A stretch of DNA of 64,000 nt. Source: JAPPHA01 sp963662705 (GTDB taxonomy: Bacteria > Pseudomonadota > Alphaproteobacteria > Rhodobacterales > Rhodobacteraceae). The stretch lies in NCBI GenBank assembly GCA_963662705.2, contig OY759767.1, positions 1,984,001-2,048,000 of the forward strand, given 5' to 3'. The notes under the pieces are model-generated. The model had not been told where the DNA came from and did not search any database. It saw only the letters and a program-made list of their open reading frames with translations. This document shows positions 52,734 through 60,958 of the stretch, piece by piece; position 1 is the stretch's first letter; every line of letters begins with the position of its first letter. A program made the translations under genes and the position numbers.

Positions 52734-53954
52734 ATGATGCCCGAGATGGAAGAAACCTTGCGCACACCGGCCCGCGATGACGGAATCGCCACTAAAGGCG
52801 ATTCTGCGGGGCAAAGTGAAGACATTCCGATTTCACTTGGTGTTGAAGAAGAACTGTTTCTGATTGATCCGGAGACGCGAGACCTTGTAATCGATCCGGA
52901 CATCGGAATTTTCGAAACGTGCGAACAAAACTGTGGACCGCACAAGGTCGTGCGGGAGTTCATACGGTCCCAGATTGAGACCAACACGCGGGTTTGCCGG
53001 TCCATTGCCGAATTGCGAGCCGCGATTTGCGATCTTCGCCGGATCGTCACGCAGGCTGCAGAAGACCACGGTGTTGCCGCCATAGCGGCATCCACCCATC
53101 CGCTCGCCCGATGGCGCGAAATGGAGATCACCCCGAACGAGCGATATCACCGGTTCGCGATGACATTCCAGGAAGGGGTCAGGCGTTTCATCATCGGGGG
53201 CACGCACATCCATATCGGATTTGACGACGCGGATACGCGCATCCGGGTCATGACCGCCATCAGGCGATATCTGCCATTGCTTCATGCACTCTCAACATCA
53301 TCGCCGTTCAATGGAGGATTCGACACCGGATTCAAGTCGTACAGGCTGAGCCTGATCGGCGGATTGCCACGCACCGGAATGCCGACCCCGATGAAATCCT
53401 GGAACGAGTTCGAATCTCTGGTGTCTGCATACAGGGAACGGTGTTTCATCGGCGACGGGAGCGAACTCTGGTGGGACATCCGCCCTTCGCACCATTTTCC
53501 CACGATTGAACTGAGAATTTGTGATGCTTGCACACGTGTCGACGACGTGGTGAGCATTGCCGCGCTCTATGCCAGCCTTGTTCGTTGGCTCGTCCGCCTG
53601 GATCGAAAGGGTGAACTTCCGGATGAACCGCTGACGGAAATCATCATGGAAGACAGGTGGGTTGCGCAGCGTTATGGCGTGTTTGCGTTCTTTGGCGAAC
53701 CGAACGCGGATTCAGGTCGCGTCGATATCCAGGACTACCTTGCCGAACTCATTGAAAAGATCGCCGATGATGCCAGTGTGCTCGGTTGCGAAGCGGAAGT
53801 TCGTCACACGCTCAAGATCGTCGAACAAGGCGCAAGTGCAGACCGACAGCTTGACCTGTACCGGATGCGGCGCCTTGAGGGTGACTCGAACGAGGAGGCG
53901 CTTCGACGCGTCGTCGACCTGCTTCAGTCAGAAACCCGGGATGGCATCGTGTAA
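52734..53954 (+). CDS. Carboxylate-amine ligase, GCS2/YbdK family
   Basis: This 406-residue ATP-dependent ligase of the glutamate-cysteine ligase type 2 family starts at ATG 52734, with aagga 9 nt upstream; GTG 52677 is possible. Signatures are SLGVEEELFLIDPETRDLV, FIRSQIETNTRVC, FIIGGTHIHIGFDD and WWDIRPSHHFPTIELRICDACTRVDDV. YbdK has weak gamma-glutamylcysteine synthetase activity, and its true substrate in most bacteria is unsettled. The gene is not in a glutathione operon, so its product is uncertain. Confidence 0.88.
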   Translation: MMPEMEETLRTPARDDGIATKGDSAGQSEDIPISLGVEEELFLIDPETRDLVIDPDIGIFETCEQNCGPHKVVREFIRSQIETNTRVCRSIAELRAAICDLRRIVTQAAEDHGVAAIAASTHPLARWREMEITPNERYHRFAMTFQEGVRRFIIGGTHIHIGFDDADTRIRVMTAIRRYLPLLHALSTSSPFNGGFDTGFKSYRLSLIGGLPRTGMPTPMKSWNEFESLVSAYRERCFIGDGSELWWDIRPSHHFPTIELRICDACTRVDDVVSIAALYASLVRWLVRLDRKGELPDEPLTEIIMEDRWVAQRYGVFAFFGEPNADSGRVDIQDYLAELIEKIADDASVLGCEAEVRHTLKIVEQGASADRQLDLYRMRRLEGDSNEEALRRVVDLLQSETRDGIV

Positions 53955-54072
53955 GGTGATCCGTGTCGTCGCTGGCTGTGCGTTCGGCAACGTTCGCGGT
54001 CATTGGTGCGCATGACGTAAACGGGATGGTTCCAAAGCCCGCGGAGAAATCCAAGTACCCGATCTTCATTTG

Positions 54073-54162
54073 TGGCGGAGAGACAGGGATTCGAACCCTG
54101 GGTGGGCTCGCGCCCACAACGGTTTTCGAGACCGCCCCGTTCGACCACTCCGGCACCTCTCC
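54073..54162 (-). tRNA. tRNA-Ser (anticodon CGA)
   Basis: This 90-nt minus-strand cloverleaf has acceptor ggagagg/tctctcc, D-arm tgccggagtggtcgaac, anticodon loop ctCGAaa, a long variable arm, T-arm gggttcgaatccc, discriminator G and encoded CCA. It reads UCG. Its acceptor and T arms are nearly identical to the tRNA-Ser(GGA) at 33823. Confidence 0.96.
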
Positions 54163-54257
54163 GCAGCCCTCATTTGGCACATTGCCCTAGGTCTGTCCAC
54201 TACGCCCTACGTCCTGAATGCTCTTGCCACTGACATGCCACCGCTGATAATGTCTGT

Positions 54258-54275
54258 TTTGCACACGTGTGCAAA
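54258..54275. promoter_or_regulatory. Perfect 18-bp palindromic LacI-type operator
   Basis: The site tttgcacacgtgtgcaaa is a perfect palindrome with the central CG usual for LacI-family operators. It lies 173 bp upstream of the binding-protein gene of an operon that encodes its own LacI-family repressor (58722-59744). Confidence 0.75.
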
Positions 54276-54448
54276 CTGGCTCCGTTGCCGGGGGAATCGC
54301 CCGAATGACCGATTGCCACCCGTTCGAATGCCGGACGGGCGCGCGGATTGTGGCGTTAGCCCCATGAATCCCGGGCGAAGCCGGTCCGGGACAACTACCC
54401 GGGTGTGCGATCGAATGGCACACCCGGATCCAACAAAGGGAGGACAAT

Positions 54449-55690
54449 ATGCTTGTGAGACACCTTACCATCGCCGGGGCTGTTGCCGGGCTGATGGGCT
54501 CGGCTGCCTTTGCGGACTGCGGTCCGTCAGGACAGTCGATACGGATCCTGGCCAGCGACTTTCCGGCGATCCACGCTGTCGCCGGAACCGCCGAGGCGAA
54601 TTGTGGAGATGCGGCAGCGGAATTCGTCCGCAACCACACTACCGAGGCCCGAGAAATCATGAACGCGGCGCTGACACCGAATCCTGCCGAGTACACCTCC
54701 GTCATCGTGGCAAACTCGACACTGACGCAGCTGATGAATGACGGCCTCGTGCGCCCGCTGAACGACTATATCGAAAAGTATGGTGCGCATCTTGAGCCGC
54801 ATCAACTGATTACAATCGACGACAACGTCATGGCAGTGGCCTTCATGGCGAACTCCCAGCACCTTTTCTCGCGCTCGGACATCCTCGAAAAGGCGGGCGT
54901 GAGCGGTATTCCCGCCACCTACGAGGAAGTTCTGGCAGCGGCCGAGAAGATCCGCGCCGCAGGGATCATGGAACATCCGCTGGTCATGAACCTGAAAGTC
55001 GGATGGAACGTTGGCGAAGTCTTCAACAAGATCTACCTTGCGCATGGTGGTGAATTCTTCCAGCCCGGTTCGGCTGAACCCGCGATCAACAACGACAAGG
55101 CAATTGCGGCTCTCAATGTCATGAAATCGCTGGCTGAATACGCACATCCAGACCACCTGACCCAGGCCTCGAACGAAACCCAAGGTCTCTGGGAAGCCGG
55201 TCAGGCGGCGCTTGGCATCATGTGGGGGTCGCGCGGTGGAGTGATCCTCGACAATGAAGGCTCAAGCGAAGAAGTAACCTCGAATACGGTTCTGTCCAGC
55301 GCACCGACCGTTGCAGGTGGCTCCATCCCTGCAGCGACGCTCTGGTGGGACGGGATCACCATTTCGACCAATGTAGGCGATGCGGAGGCCGAGGCGACAT
55401 TTGCCGCGCTTGTCAGTGCGATGACGCCTGAGATGGTCGCAGAGCACAACGACGATGCAGTCTGGCTGATCGAAGGATTCAAGCCGGGACCGGCAGCCGC
55501 TGGCGTCGCGGCGACGGCGACAGGCGGTGCAAAGTCCTACCCGATGATCCCCTACATCGGTCTCATGCACAATGCTCTCGGTGCGGAGCTGGTGGACTTC
55601 CTGAAGGGGTCCGAAAGCGCCGAACAGGCGATCGCCGATGTCGAGGCGGCATACGTGACCGCCGCCAGGGAAGCTGGCTTCCTGAATTGA
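54449..55690 (+). CDS. ABC transporter substrate-binding protein, family 1
   Basis: This 413-residue periplasmic binding protein has a signal peptide (MLVRHLTIAGAVAGLMGSAAFA) with cleavage after about residue 22. The core includes NAALTPNPAEYTSVIVANSTLTQLMNDGLVRPLNDYIEKYG, SDILEKAGVSGIPATYEEVLAAAEKIRAAG and WEAGQAALGIMWGSRGG. The start is preceded by gggagg. It leads an operon with two permeases, two SnoaL-like proteins and a LacI regulator. The ligand is probably a sugar or small polar metabolite. Confidence 0.92.
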   Translation: MLVRHLTIAGAVAGLMGSAAFADCGPSGQSIRILASDFPAIHAVAGTAEANCGDAAAEFVRNHTTEAREIMNAALTPNPAEYTSVIVANSTLTQLMNDGLVRPLNDYIEKYGAHLEPHQLITIDDNVMAVAFMANSQHLFSRSDILEKAGVSGIPATYEEVLAAAEKIRAAGIMEHPLVMNLKVGWNVGEVFNKIYLAHGGEFFQPGSAEPAINNDKAIAALNVMKSLAEYAHPDHLTQASNETQGLWEAGQAALGIMWGSRGGVILDNEGSSEEVTSNTVLSSAPTVAGGSIPAATLWWDGITISTNVGDAEAEATFAALVSAMTPEMVAEHNDDAVWLIEGFKPGPAAAGVAATATGGAKSYPMIPYIGLMHNALGAELVDFLKGSESAEQAIADVEAAYVTAAREAGFLN

Positions 55691-55698
55691 TCGAAGAT

Positions 55699-55722
55699 AC
55701 GGGGCGCCTTCCGGCGCCCCGT
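55699..55722 (+). terminator. Intercistronic hairpin after binding-protein gene
   Basis: Perfect 10-bp arms (55699-55708 and 55713-55722) enclose a ttcc tetraloop, starting 8 nt after the stop codon. There is no U-run, so it is more likely an mRNA stabiliser or attenuator that keeps binding-protein levels above permease levels. Confidence 0.65.
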
Positions 55723-55752
55723 CATGCCGGTCCGCGACCCGAGACCTGACGA

Positions 55753-56784
55753 ATGCCGCACCGGACATTTTTTTGGTTCATTTTGCCGACGTTGACCGCG
55801 ATGATTCTCTTCATCGCGCTACCGATCGTCTCGGTCTTCATTCAATCCTTGCACATCGAACATGAACAGGTGATCGTCGTCTCGGAAAGCTGCGGTCCGT
55901 TCGGATGTACCGAGACGACTTCGGTCGATACCGGCGCGACGGAGGAATTGCGCAGGGAACGGCCCCTCGGCCGGTTCAACGGTATTGGCACGTATACCAA
56001 CCGGTCCCATCTCGCATTGGAGGAAATCAGAAAGGCTTGGGACACTGCCGGGACAATTGGTTCCTTTTTTTCGCAGATCCTGAATTTGCCCTTTTACAAG
56101 GCGCTGACTTTCACCCTGACCTACACATTCGTGGTCACTCCTTTCGTTCTGGTCCTGGGACTTGCAATCGCGGTCGGTATCAACAACCTGCCGAAGCTGC
56201 TCAAGGGGCCGACGATATTCGTCTCGCTCTTGCCGATGATGGTGACACCGCTTGTCGGTTCCCTGATCCTCTTCTGGATGGTCGACGGTGACGGGATCAT
56301 CGGTGCGACGCTGCAGCTGATCTATGACGACAGTGCGCTGAGTCTCAAAGCCTCGCCCGTGCTGACGTGGACCATGCTGATCGTCTACGGCATATGGCAC
56401 ATCCTGCCGTTCAGCTTCATCGTTTTTTATGCCGGGCTCCAGACCGTGCCGCGCGAAACCATCGAGGCCGCGATGATCGACGGCGCAACCAAGTGGCAGC
56501 GGATGATGAATGTTGTCGTTCCGCACCTGATGCCGATCGTCATCTTTGTGACGCTCATCCTCTTGATGGATAATTTCCGCGTCTTCGAGCCGATCGTCGG
56601 GTTTTCGGCTGAAGCCCATGCCCAGTCGCTCAGCTGGATCATCTTCAAGGACCTGCGCGAAAGCGCCAATCCGCTATACAGTTCTGCCGGCGCGACCTCG
56701 ATGCTGACCATTCTGGGCGTGGCTGTCCTGGTAACCCCGGTCCTGATCCGCACCTGGCGCGATTTCAGGCGGCGATCGCACTAA
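55753..56784 (+). CDS. Sugar-type ABC transporter permease (MalF/UgpA type)
   Basis: This 343-residue inner-membrane subunit begins with span FFWFILPTLTAMILFIALPIVSVFIQSL. A periplasmic loop follows, with an unusual insertion VVSESCGPFGCTETTSVDTGAT containing two cysteines that could form a disulfide. Later come spans FVVTPFVLVLGLAIAVGINNL and ILPFSFIVFYAGL, and the EAA loop RETIEAAMIDGATKWQRMMNVVVPHLMP. The cysteine-bearing insertion is not general in the family. Confidence 0.92.
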   Translation: MPHRTFFWFILPTLTAMILFIALPIVSVFIQSLHIEHEQVIVVSESCGPFGCTETTSVDTGATEELRRERPLGRFNGIGTYTNRSHLALEEIRKAWDTAGTIGSFFSQILNLPFYKALTFTLTYTFVVTPFVLVLGLAIAVGINNLPKLLKGPTIFVSLLPMMVTPLVGSLILFWMVDGDGIIGATLQLIYDDSALSLKASPVLTWTMLIVYGIWHILPFSFIVFYAGLQTVPRETIEAAMIDGATKWQRMMNVVVPHLMPIVIFVTLILLMDNFRVFEPIVGFSAEAHAQSLSWIIFKDLRESANPLYSSAGATSMLTILGVAVLVTPVLIRTWRDFRRRSH

Positions 56785-56794
56785 AGGGCGGGAC

Positions 56795-57676
56795 ATGGCG
56801 ACAAGGGCACAATCCCGTATCACCCCGCTGGTGGTTTTCTCGACCGCACTTGTTGCGGTCTGGCTTCTGATTGCGGCGTTCCCCTTCATCTGGACGCTTT
56901 GGGGCAGCTTTAAGGTTCAGGGGGATTTCTTTTCCCGGGCCGACTGGCGCAACGCACTGTATGGTGTCCACACCATCAGGGAGACCGGCAGCGCTTTCAC
57001 GGGCGCAGGTTACTACGGTGCCTGGGTTCAGGAAGATTTCTACCGCGCGGCCCTGAACACCTGTATCGTGGTGTTTTTTACCGTCGTGATTTCGCTCACG
57101 ATCGGAACGCTCGGGGGCTTCGCGCTTGCCAGGTCGGGAAGGTACTACGCCTTTTGGATCCTGATGGCGGCGCTGGTCTTCCGGGCCATGCCGCACATGA
57201 CCCTGGTTTCGGGCTATCTCTTGCCTTTCTTCGAATGGAACATCTGGGGCATACTGCCAACGACCATCATCGTGCTTGTGGCGATCAACCAGCCTTTCAC
57301 GCTTTGGATGCTGCACTCGTTCTTTCTGAATATCCCGCGGGACATGGACGAAAGCGCGATGGTGGATGGTTGTACGCGCTTTCAGGCTTTCCGCTATGTC
57401 ATTATCCCGGTCATGTGGCCGGGCGTCATCACCACCGGTCTATTCAGCTTTCTCCTCGCCTACAACGACTTTGCCGTAACATCGATGCTTTTGAGTGAGC
57501 AAAACGAGACGATGATTCCGAAGATCGCGAGTTTCCTCGGCACAACCCAGGTTGAAGGCAATGTGATGTTCGCCGTCGCTGCCGTGGTTTCGGCCACCGC
57601 ACCGCTTTTCATGCTTGTCCTCTTCTTTCAGCGCCAGATCGTGAGTGGCCTGATCACGGGGGCAGTCAAGGGATGA
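56795..57676 (+). CDS. Sugar-type ABC transporter permease (MalG/UgpE type)
   Basis: This 293-residue partner permease, 10 nt after the first, has spans LVAVWLLIAAFPFIWTLWGSFKV, FFTVVISLTIGTLGGFALARSG and the EAA loop DMDESAMVDGCTRFQAFRYVIIPVMWPG. It ends QRQIVSGLITGAVKG. Its stop overlaps the next gene by ATGA. No ATPase gene follows. Confidence 0.92.
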   Translation: MATRAQSRITPLVVFSTALVAVWLLIAAFPFIWTLWGSFKVQGDFFSRADWRNALYGVHTIRETGSAFTGAGYYGAWVQEDFYRAALNTCIVVFFTVVISLTIGTLGGFALARSGRYYAFWILMAALVFRAMPHMTLVSGYLLPFFEWNIWGILPTTIIVLVAINQPFTLWMLHSFFLNIPRDMDESAMVDGCTRFQAFRYVIIPVMWPGVITTGLFSFLLAYNDFAVTSMLLSEQNETMIPKIASFLGTTQVEGNVMFAVAAVVSATAPLFMLVLFFQRQIVSGLITGAVKG

Positions 57677-58725
57677 CCGACGTTCACACCCAGAATCGGA
57701 TGGCGATCGATTCGCTGCGGGCGGCCCAATACAACTGGGACGAGGCAGCGCTACGCCGCGCGCTGAGCGATCTCGCCCTGCCAGATGCGATATTCCACCT
57801 TGCCCACCCTTTCGGCGACATGGTCGGGCCGGATACCTTCCACAATCACGCGCTCGCCTTGCTGAAAGCTGCCTGGCCCGATGTCGAGCGCCGGGACTGG
57901 ATCGTCATGGCTGGCGACGACGAGCATGGTGCCGACTGGGTCGGCTGCGGCGGCCACTTCATGGGCACTTTCATTTCGCCATTCCTGGACATTCCGCCCA
58001 CGGGCCATCTGGCACACATGCGGTTTCACGAGTTTTACCGGATCAAGGGCGGCAAGGTTGTCGAGTACCAGGCACTCTGGGATATCCCCGAGGTCATGAT
58101 GCAGGCGAATGCATGGCCAATGGCACCATCGCTTGGGCGCGAATTCTGCATCCCCGGCCCGTCGTCGGGCGACGGTCTGATCCGCTCGCCCCGAGACGTG
58201 GAACTCAGCCAGCGAAATCGGCAACATGTCATCGAGATGCTGGAATACATGAAATTGCATCCTTCCCGGGGCGGACCAGAGAAGATGGAGATGCCGCGAT
58301 TCTGGAGCCAACGGATGAACTGGTACGGGCCGGCCGGGATTGGCACCGGGCGCGGGATCGAGGGCTTCCGAAACTGGCACCAGATCCCGTTCCTGAATGC
58401 CATGCCTGACCGCGGCTCAAAAGTCAGCGAGGTCACTTACCATTTCTTTTGCGACAACAATTTTTGTGCCGTGACCGGTTGGCCAAACATGATCCAAACC
58501 GTCACCGGTGACGGCTGGATGGGGATTGCGCCGCAAGGCAGGGAAATAACGATGCGCTCGCTCGACTTCTGGCGCATCGAAGACGGCAAGATCCGTGAGA
58601 ATTGGGTAATGGTGGACTTGCTGGACGCCTATCGCCAGCTTGGCGTCGATGTCATTGCCCGCCTTAGCGAGTTCAACAAGGCGCGAAACCTCGGCCCGAT
58701 TTCACTCAAGGGTGGGCAGGCATGA
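57673..58725 (+). CDS. Tandem SnoaL/NTF2-like (polyketide-cyclase-type) protein, copy A
   Basis: This 350-residue protein is built of two SnoaL-like halves, about 5-150 and 190-340. The first contains GPDTFHNHALALLKAAWPDVERRDWIVMAGDDEHGADWVGCGGHFMG and the segment HMRFHEFYRIKGGKVVEYQALWDIPEVM. The second repeats the pattern with AVTGWPNMIQTVTGDGWMGIAPQGREITMRSLDFWRIEDGKIRENWVMVDLLD. These H/D-rich pockets resemble the polyketide (ester) cyclase family, but no polyketide genes are present. It is ATGA-coupled to the permease upstream and to the LacI gene downstream, so it probably transforms the imported compound. The reaction is unknown. Confidence 0.8.
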   Translation: MTDVHTQNRMAIDSLRAAQYNWDEAALRRALSDLALPDAIFHLAHPFGDMVGPDTFHNHALALLKAAWPDVERRDWIVMAGDDEHGADWVGCGGHFMGTFISPFLDIPPTGHLAHMRFHEFYRIKGGKVVEYQALWDIPEVMMQANAWPMAPSLGREFCIPGPSSGDGLIRSPRDVELSQRNRQHVIEMLEYMKLHPSRGGPEKMEMPRFWSQRMNWYGPAGIGTGRGIEGFRNWHQIPFLNAMPDRGSKVSEVTYHFFCDNNFCAVTGWPNMIQTVTGDGWMGIAPQGREITMRSLDFWRIEDGKIRENWVMVDLLDAYRQLGVDVIARLSEFNKARNLGPISLKGGQA

Positions 58726-59744
58726 AGGCGACCAGGGTTACCTCCGCCGATGTCGCGGTACTTGCAGGCGTCAGCCGCTCGGCGGTCAGCCGCACCTTTA
58801 CCCCTGGTGCATCGGCGTCGTCAGTAACGGCGGAGAAAGTCAGAATGGCGGCCGCGAAACTGGGCTATAAGCCCAATTCACTCGCACGGGCCGTGGTTTC
58901 CGGACGCAGCCGGATTGTCGGCCTCGTGGTGGCGTACCTCGACAATCAGTTCTATCCCGAGGCGCTGGAAAAGCTCTCGGTCGCGCTGCAGGAAAAGGGC
59001 TACCATGTCCTTGTTTTCATGGCTTCCCAGGCGGCCGGGAACATCGACAGCGTGGTTGAGGAAATCCTTGCCTACCAGGTCGAGGGGCTCATTCTTGCAT
59101 CGGTCGCACTATCGTCTGACGTCGCAGAACGTTGCAGGGATGTTGGTGTTCCGGTCGTTCTTTTCAACCGGAGCCAGGATGTTGGCGATGTGACCGCCGT
59201 GACTTCGGCCAACGTGGCAGGCGGGCGGAAGGTGGCGGACTTTCTGCTCGCTGGCGGGCATCGCCGCATCGGTTACGTCGCCGGTTGGGAAGGCGCTTCA
59301 ACGCAACGCGACCGTGAAGCCGGATTCGTCAACCGGCTCACAGAGGCAGGTGTTTCCTTATATGCCCGGGAAGTCGGTCAATTCACGTTGGACGGTGCCG
59401 CCGGGGCGGCGCAGCGTATGTTCGACCGGCCCGACCGGCCCGAAGCCGTATTTGTGGCCAATGATCACATGGCCTTTGCGGTCATGGATGTGCTCAGATT
59501 CCAGATCGGTCTCACCGTCCCGGCGGATGTCTCGGTCGTCGGCTACGACGATGTGCCGCTATCCAGGTGGCCGACCTATGACCTGACCACGGTCAGACAG
59601 CCTGCCAATCGCATGGTGTCGGAAACGGTCGATATACTGCTCAGACAGATTTCGGATCGGGAGTCAGAAAGCAAACGACTGGAAATCGAGGGGCCGCTCA
59701 TCGTGCGGGGATCGGCTCGCGTGCCGGAGCGATGGGCAGGATGA
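58722..59744 (+). CDS. LacI family transcriptional regulator
   Basis: This 340-residue repressor has the helix-turn-helix VTSADVAVLAGVSRSAVSRTFTPGASASSVTAEKVRMAAAKLGYKPNSLARAV at its start and a type-1 periplasmic-binding-like effector domain (IVGLVVAYLDNQFYPEALEKLS to VSVVGYDDVPLSRWPTYDLTTVRQP). It lies inside the operon it probably controls through the palindrome at 54258. It overlaps both neighbours by ATGA. Confidence 0.94.
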   Translation: MKATRVTSADVAVLAGVSRSAVSRTFTPGASASSVTAEKVRMAAAKLGYKPNSLARAVVSGRSRIVGLVVAYLDNQFYPEALEKLSVALQEKGYHVLVFMASQAAGNIDSVVEEILAYQVEGLILASVALSSDVAERCRDVGVPVVLFNRSQDVGDVTAVTSANVAGGRKVADFLLAGGHRRIGYVAGWEGASTQRDREAGFVNRLTEAGVSLYAREVGQFTLDGAAGAAQRMFDRPDRPEAVFVANDHMAFAVMDVLRFQIGLTVPADVSVVGYDDVPLSRWPTYDLTTVRQPANRMVSETVDILLRQISDRESESKRLEIEGPLIVRGSARVPERWAG

Positions 59745-60733
59745 AAGGTTTTGATCCGAAATTTTCCGATTTTCCCGACTATATCATCGGAATTACCAAA
59801 GAGATCTGGGAAGACCGTCGCATAGCGACACTCAAGGATTACTATGCCCCTGATATCATCGTTCGCTCCCCGGCGTCGGTTGTCGTCGGCAACAACCAAG
59901 TCATCGCGAGTACCATGGCGACATTGGCGGAGTTTCCGGATCGCCAGCTTCTCGGCGAAGACGTCATCTGGTCAGGCACGCCCGAGACCAGCATGCTTAG
60001 TTCGCACCGTATTCTCTCGACGGCGACCCATGCGGCGGACGGCATTTACGGAAAGGTGACCGGAATCAGGCTCAGGTATCGCATCATTGCTGATTGCCAT
60101 GCGATCGGGAACCAGATCAACGACGAATGGCTGATCCGGGATCAGGGGGCGATTGTCAGGCAGCTCGGCTGGACCCCGAAGGACTACGCTCATGAGATGA
60201 TTGTCCGCGAAGGCGGAGCGGAGGCTTGCGTGCAACCCCTGACGCCGGCAACCGATCGGGAGGGTCCCTACACGGGCCGCGGCAACGATAATGAATGGGG
60301 TGCGCGCTATGCCGAGATCCTCACCCGTATCATGGGCGCTGACATGGCGGCGATCCCGGCCGAATACGACCGCGCGGTTCAGGCGGAATACCCTGGTGGT
60401 GTTTCGGTAAACGGTTGGGACGCGATTGACCGTTTCTGGATGGGCCTACGCGCCAGCTTCCCGTCAGCGAAGTTCGAGATCCATCATCAGATCGGTCGTA
60501 ACGACCCACTCATGGCGCCCCGTGCCGCAATTCGGTGGTCGCTGAACGGTTTCCACGAAGGAAATGGCGCGTTTGGCGCTCCGACCGGAGCGGAAGTCTA
60601 TGTCTTGGGGATATCGCATGCCGAGTTCGGCAGCCTCGGTACCTCTCGACCAACCCTTCGCCGCGAATGGACACTCTTCGACGAAACCGCCATTTGGAAG
60701 CAGATCGTTTTGCAGTCGGGTCTGTTCACCTGA
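59741..60733 (+). CDS. Tandem SnoaL/NTF2-like protein, copy B
   Basis: This 330-residue paralogue of the 57673 protein again has two SnoaL-like halves: IWEDRRIATLKDYYAPDIIVRSPASVVVGNNQVIASTMATLAEFPDRQLLGEDVIW, and a second half with VNGWDAIDRFWMGLRASFPSAKFEIHHQIGRNDPLMAPRAAIRWSLNG. ATG 59741 is chosen because it continues the ATGA overlaps of the operon; ATG 59732 adds three residues. With copy A it may form a heteromer or carry out successive steps. The pair flanking a LacI gene is unusual. Confidence 0.8.
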   Translation: MKGFDPKFSDFPDYIIGITKEIWEDRRIATLKDYYAPDIIVRSPASVVVGNNQVIASTMATLAEFPDRQLLGEDVIWSGTPETSMLSSHRILSTATHAADGIYGKVTGIRLRYRIIADCHAIGNQINDEWLIRDQGAIVRQLGWTPKDYAHEMIVREGGAEACVQPLTPATDREGPYTGRGNDNEWGARYAEILTRIMGADMAAIPAEYDRAVQAEYPGGVSVNGWDAIDRFWMGLRASFPSAKFEIHHQIGRNDPLMAPRAAIRWSLNGFHEGNGAFGAPTGAEVYVLGISHAEFGSLGTSRPTLRREWTLFDETAIWKQIVLQSGLFT

Positions 60734-60958
60734 ATCCGGGATTCCCGGCATGAGTGGATTTCGGCGCGCATGTAGAGTCGCTTGCGGGGACGCCGGCGTT
60801 GCTGGCCCGCGGGGCGTCCCGATCCCCGAAGATACCGTTGAGGTCGTCGATTCACCGAACTTGGCTGTGGGTCCGGCACGTGAAGCCCCTGGAACACGCT
60901 GCTCGTGGTCCGTGAATCCTTCTTGGACAAATCCCTTGTCGTTCGGGAGCGAAACGTG

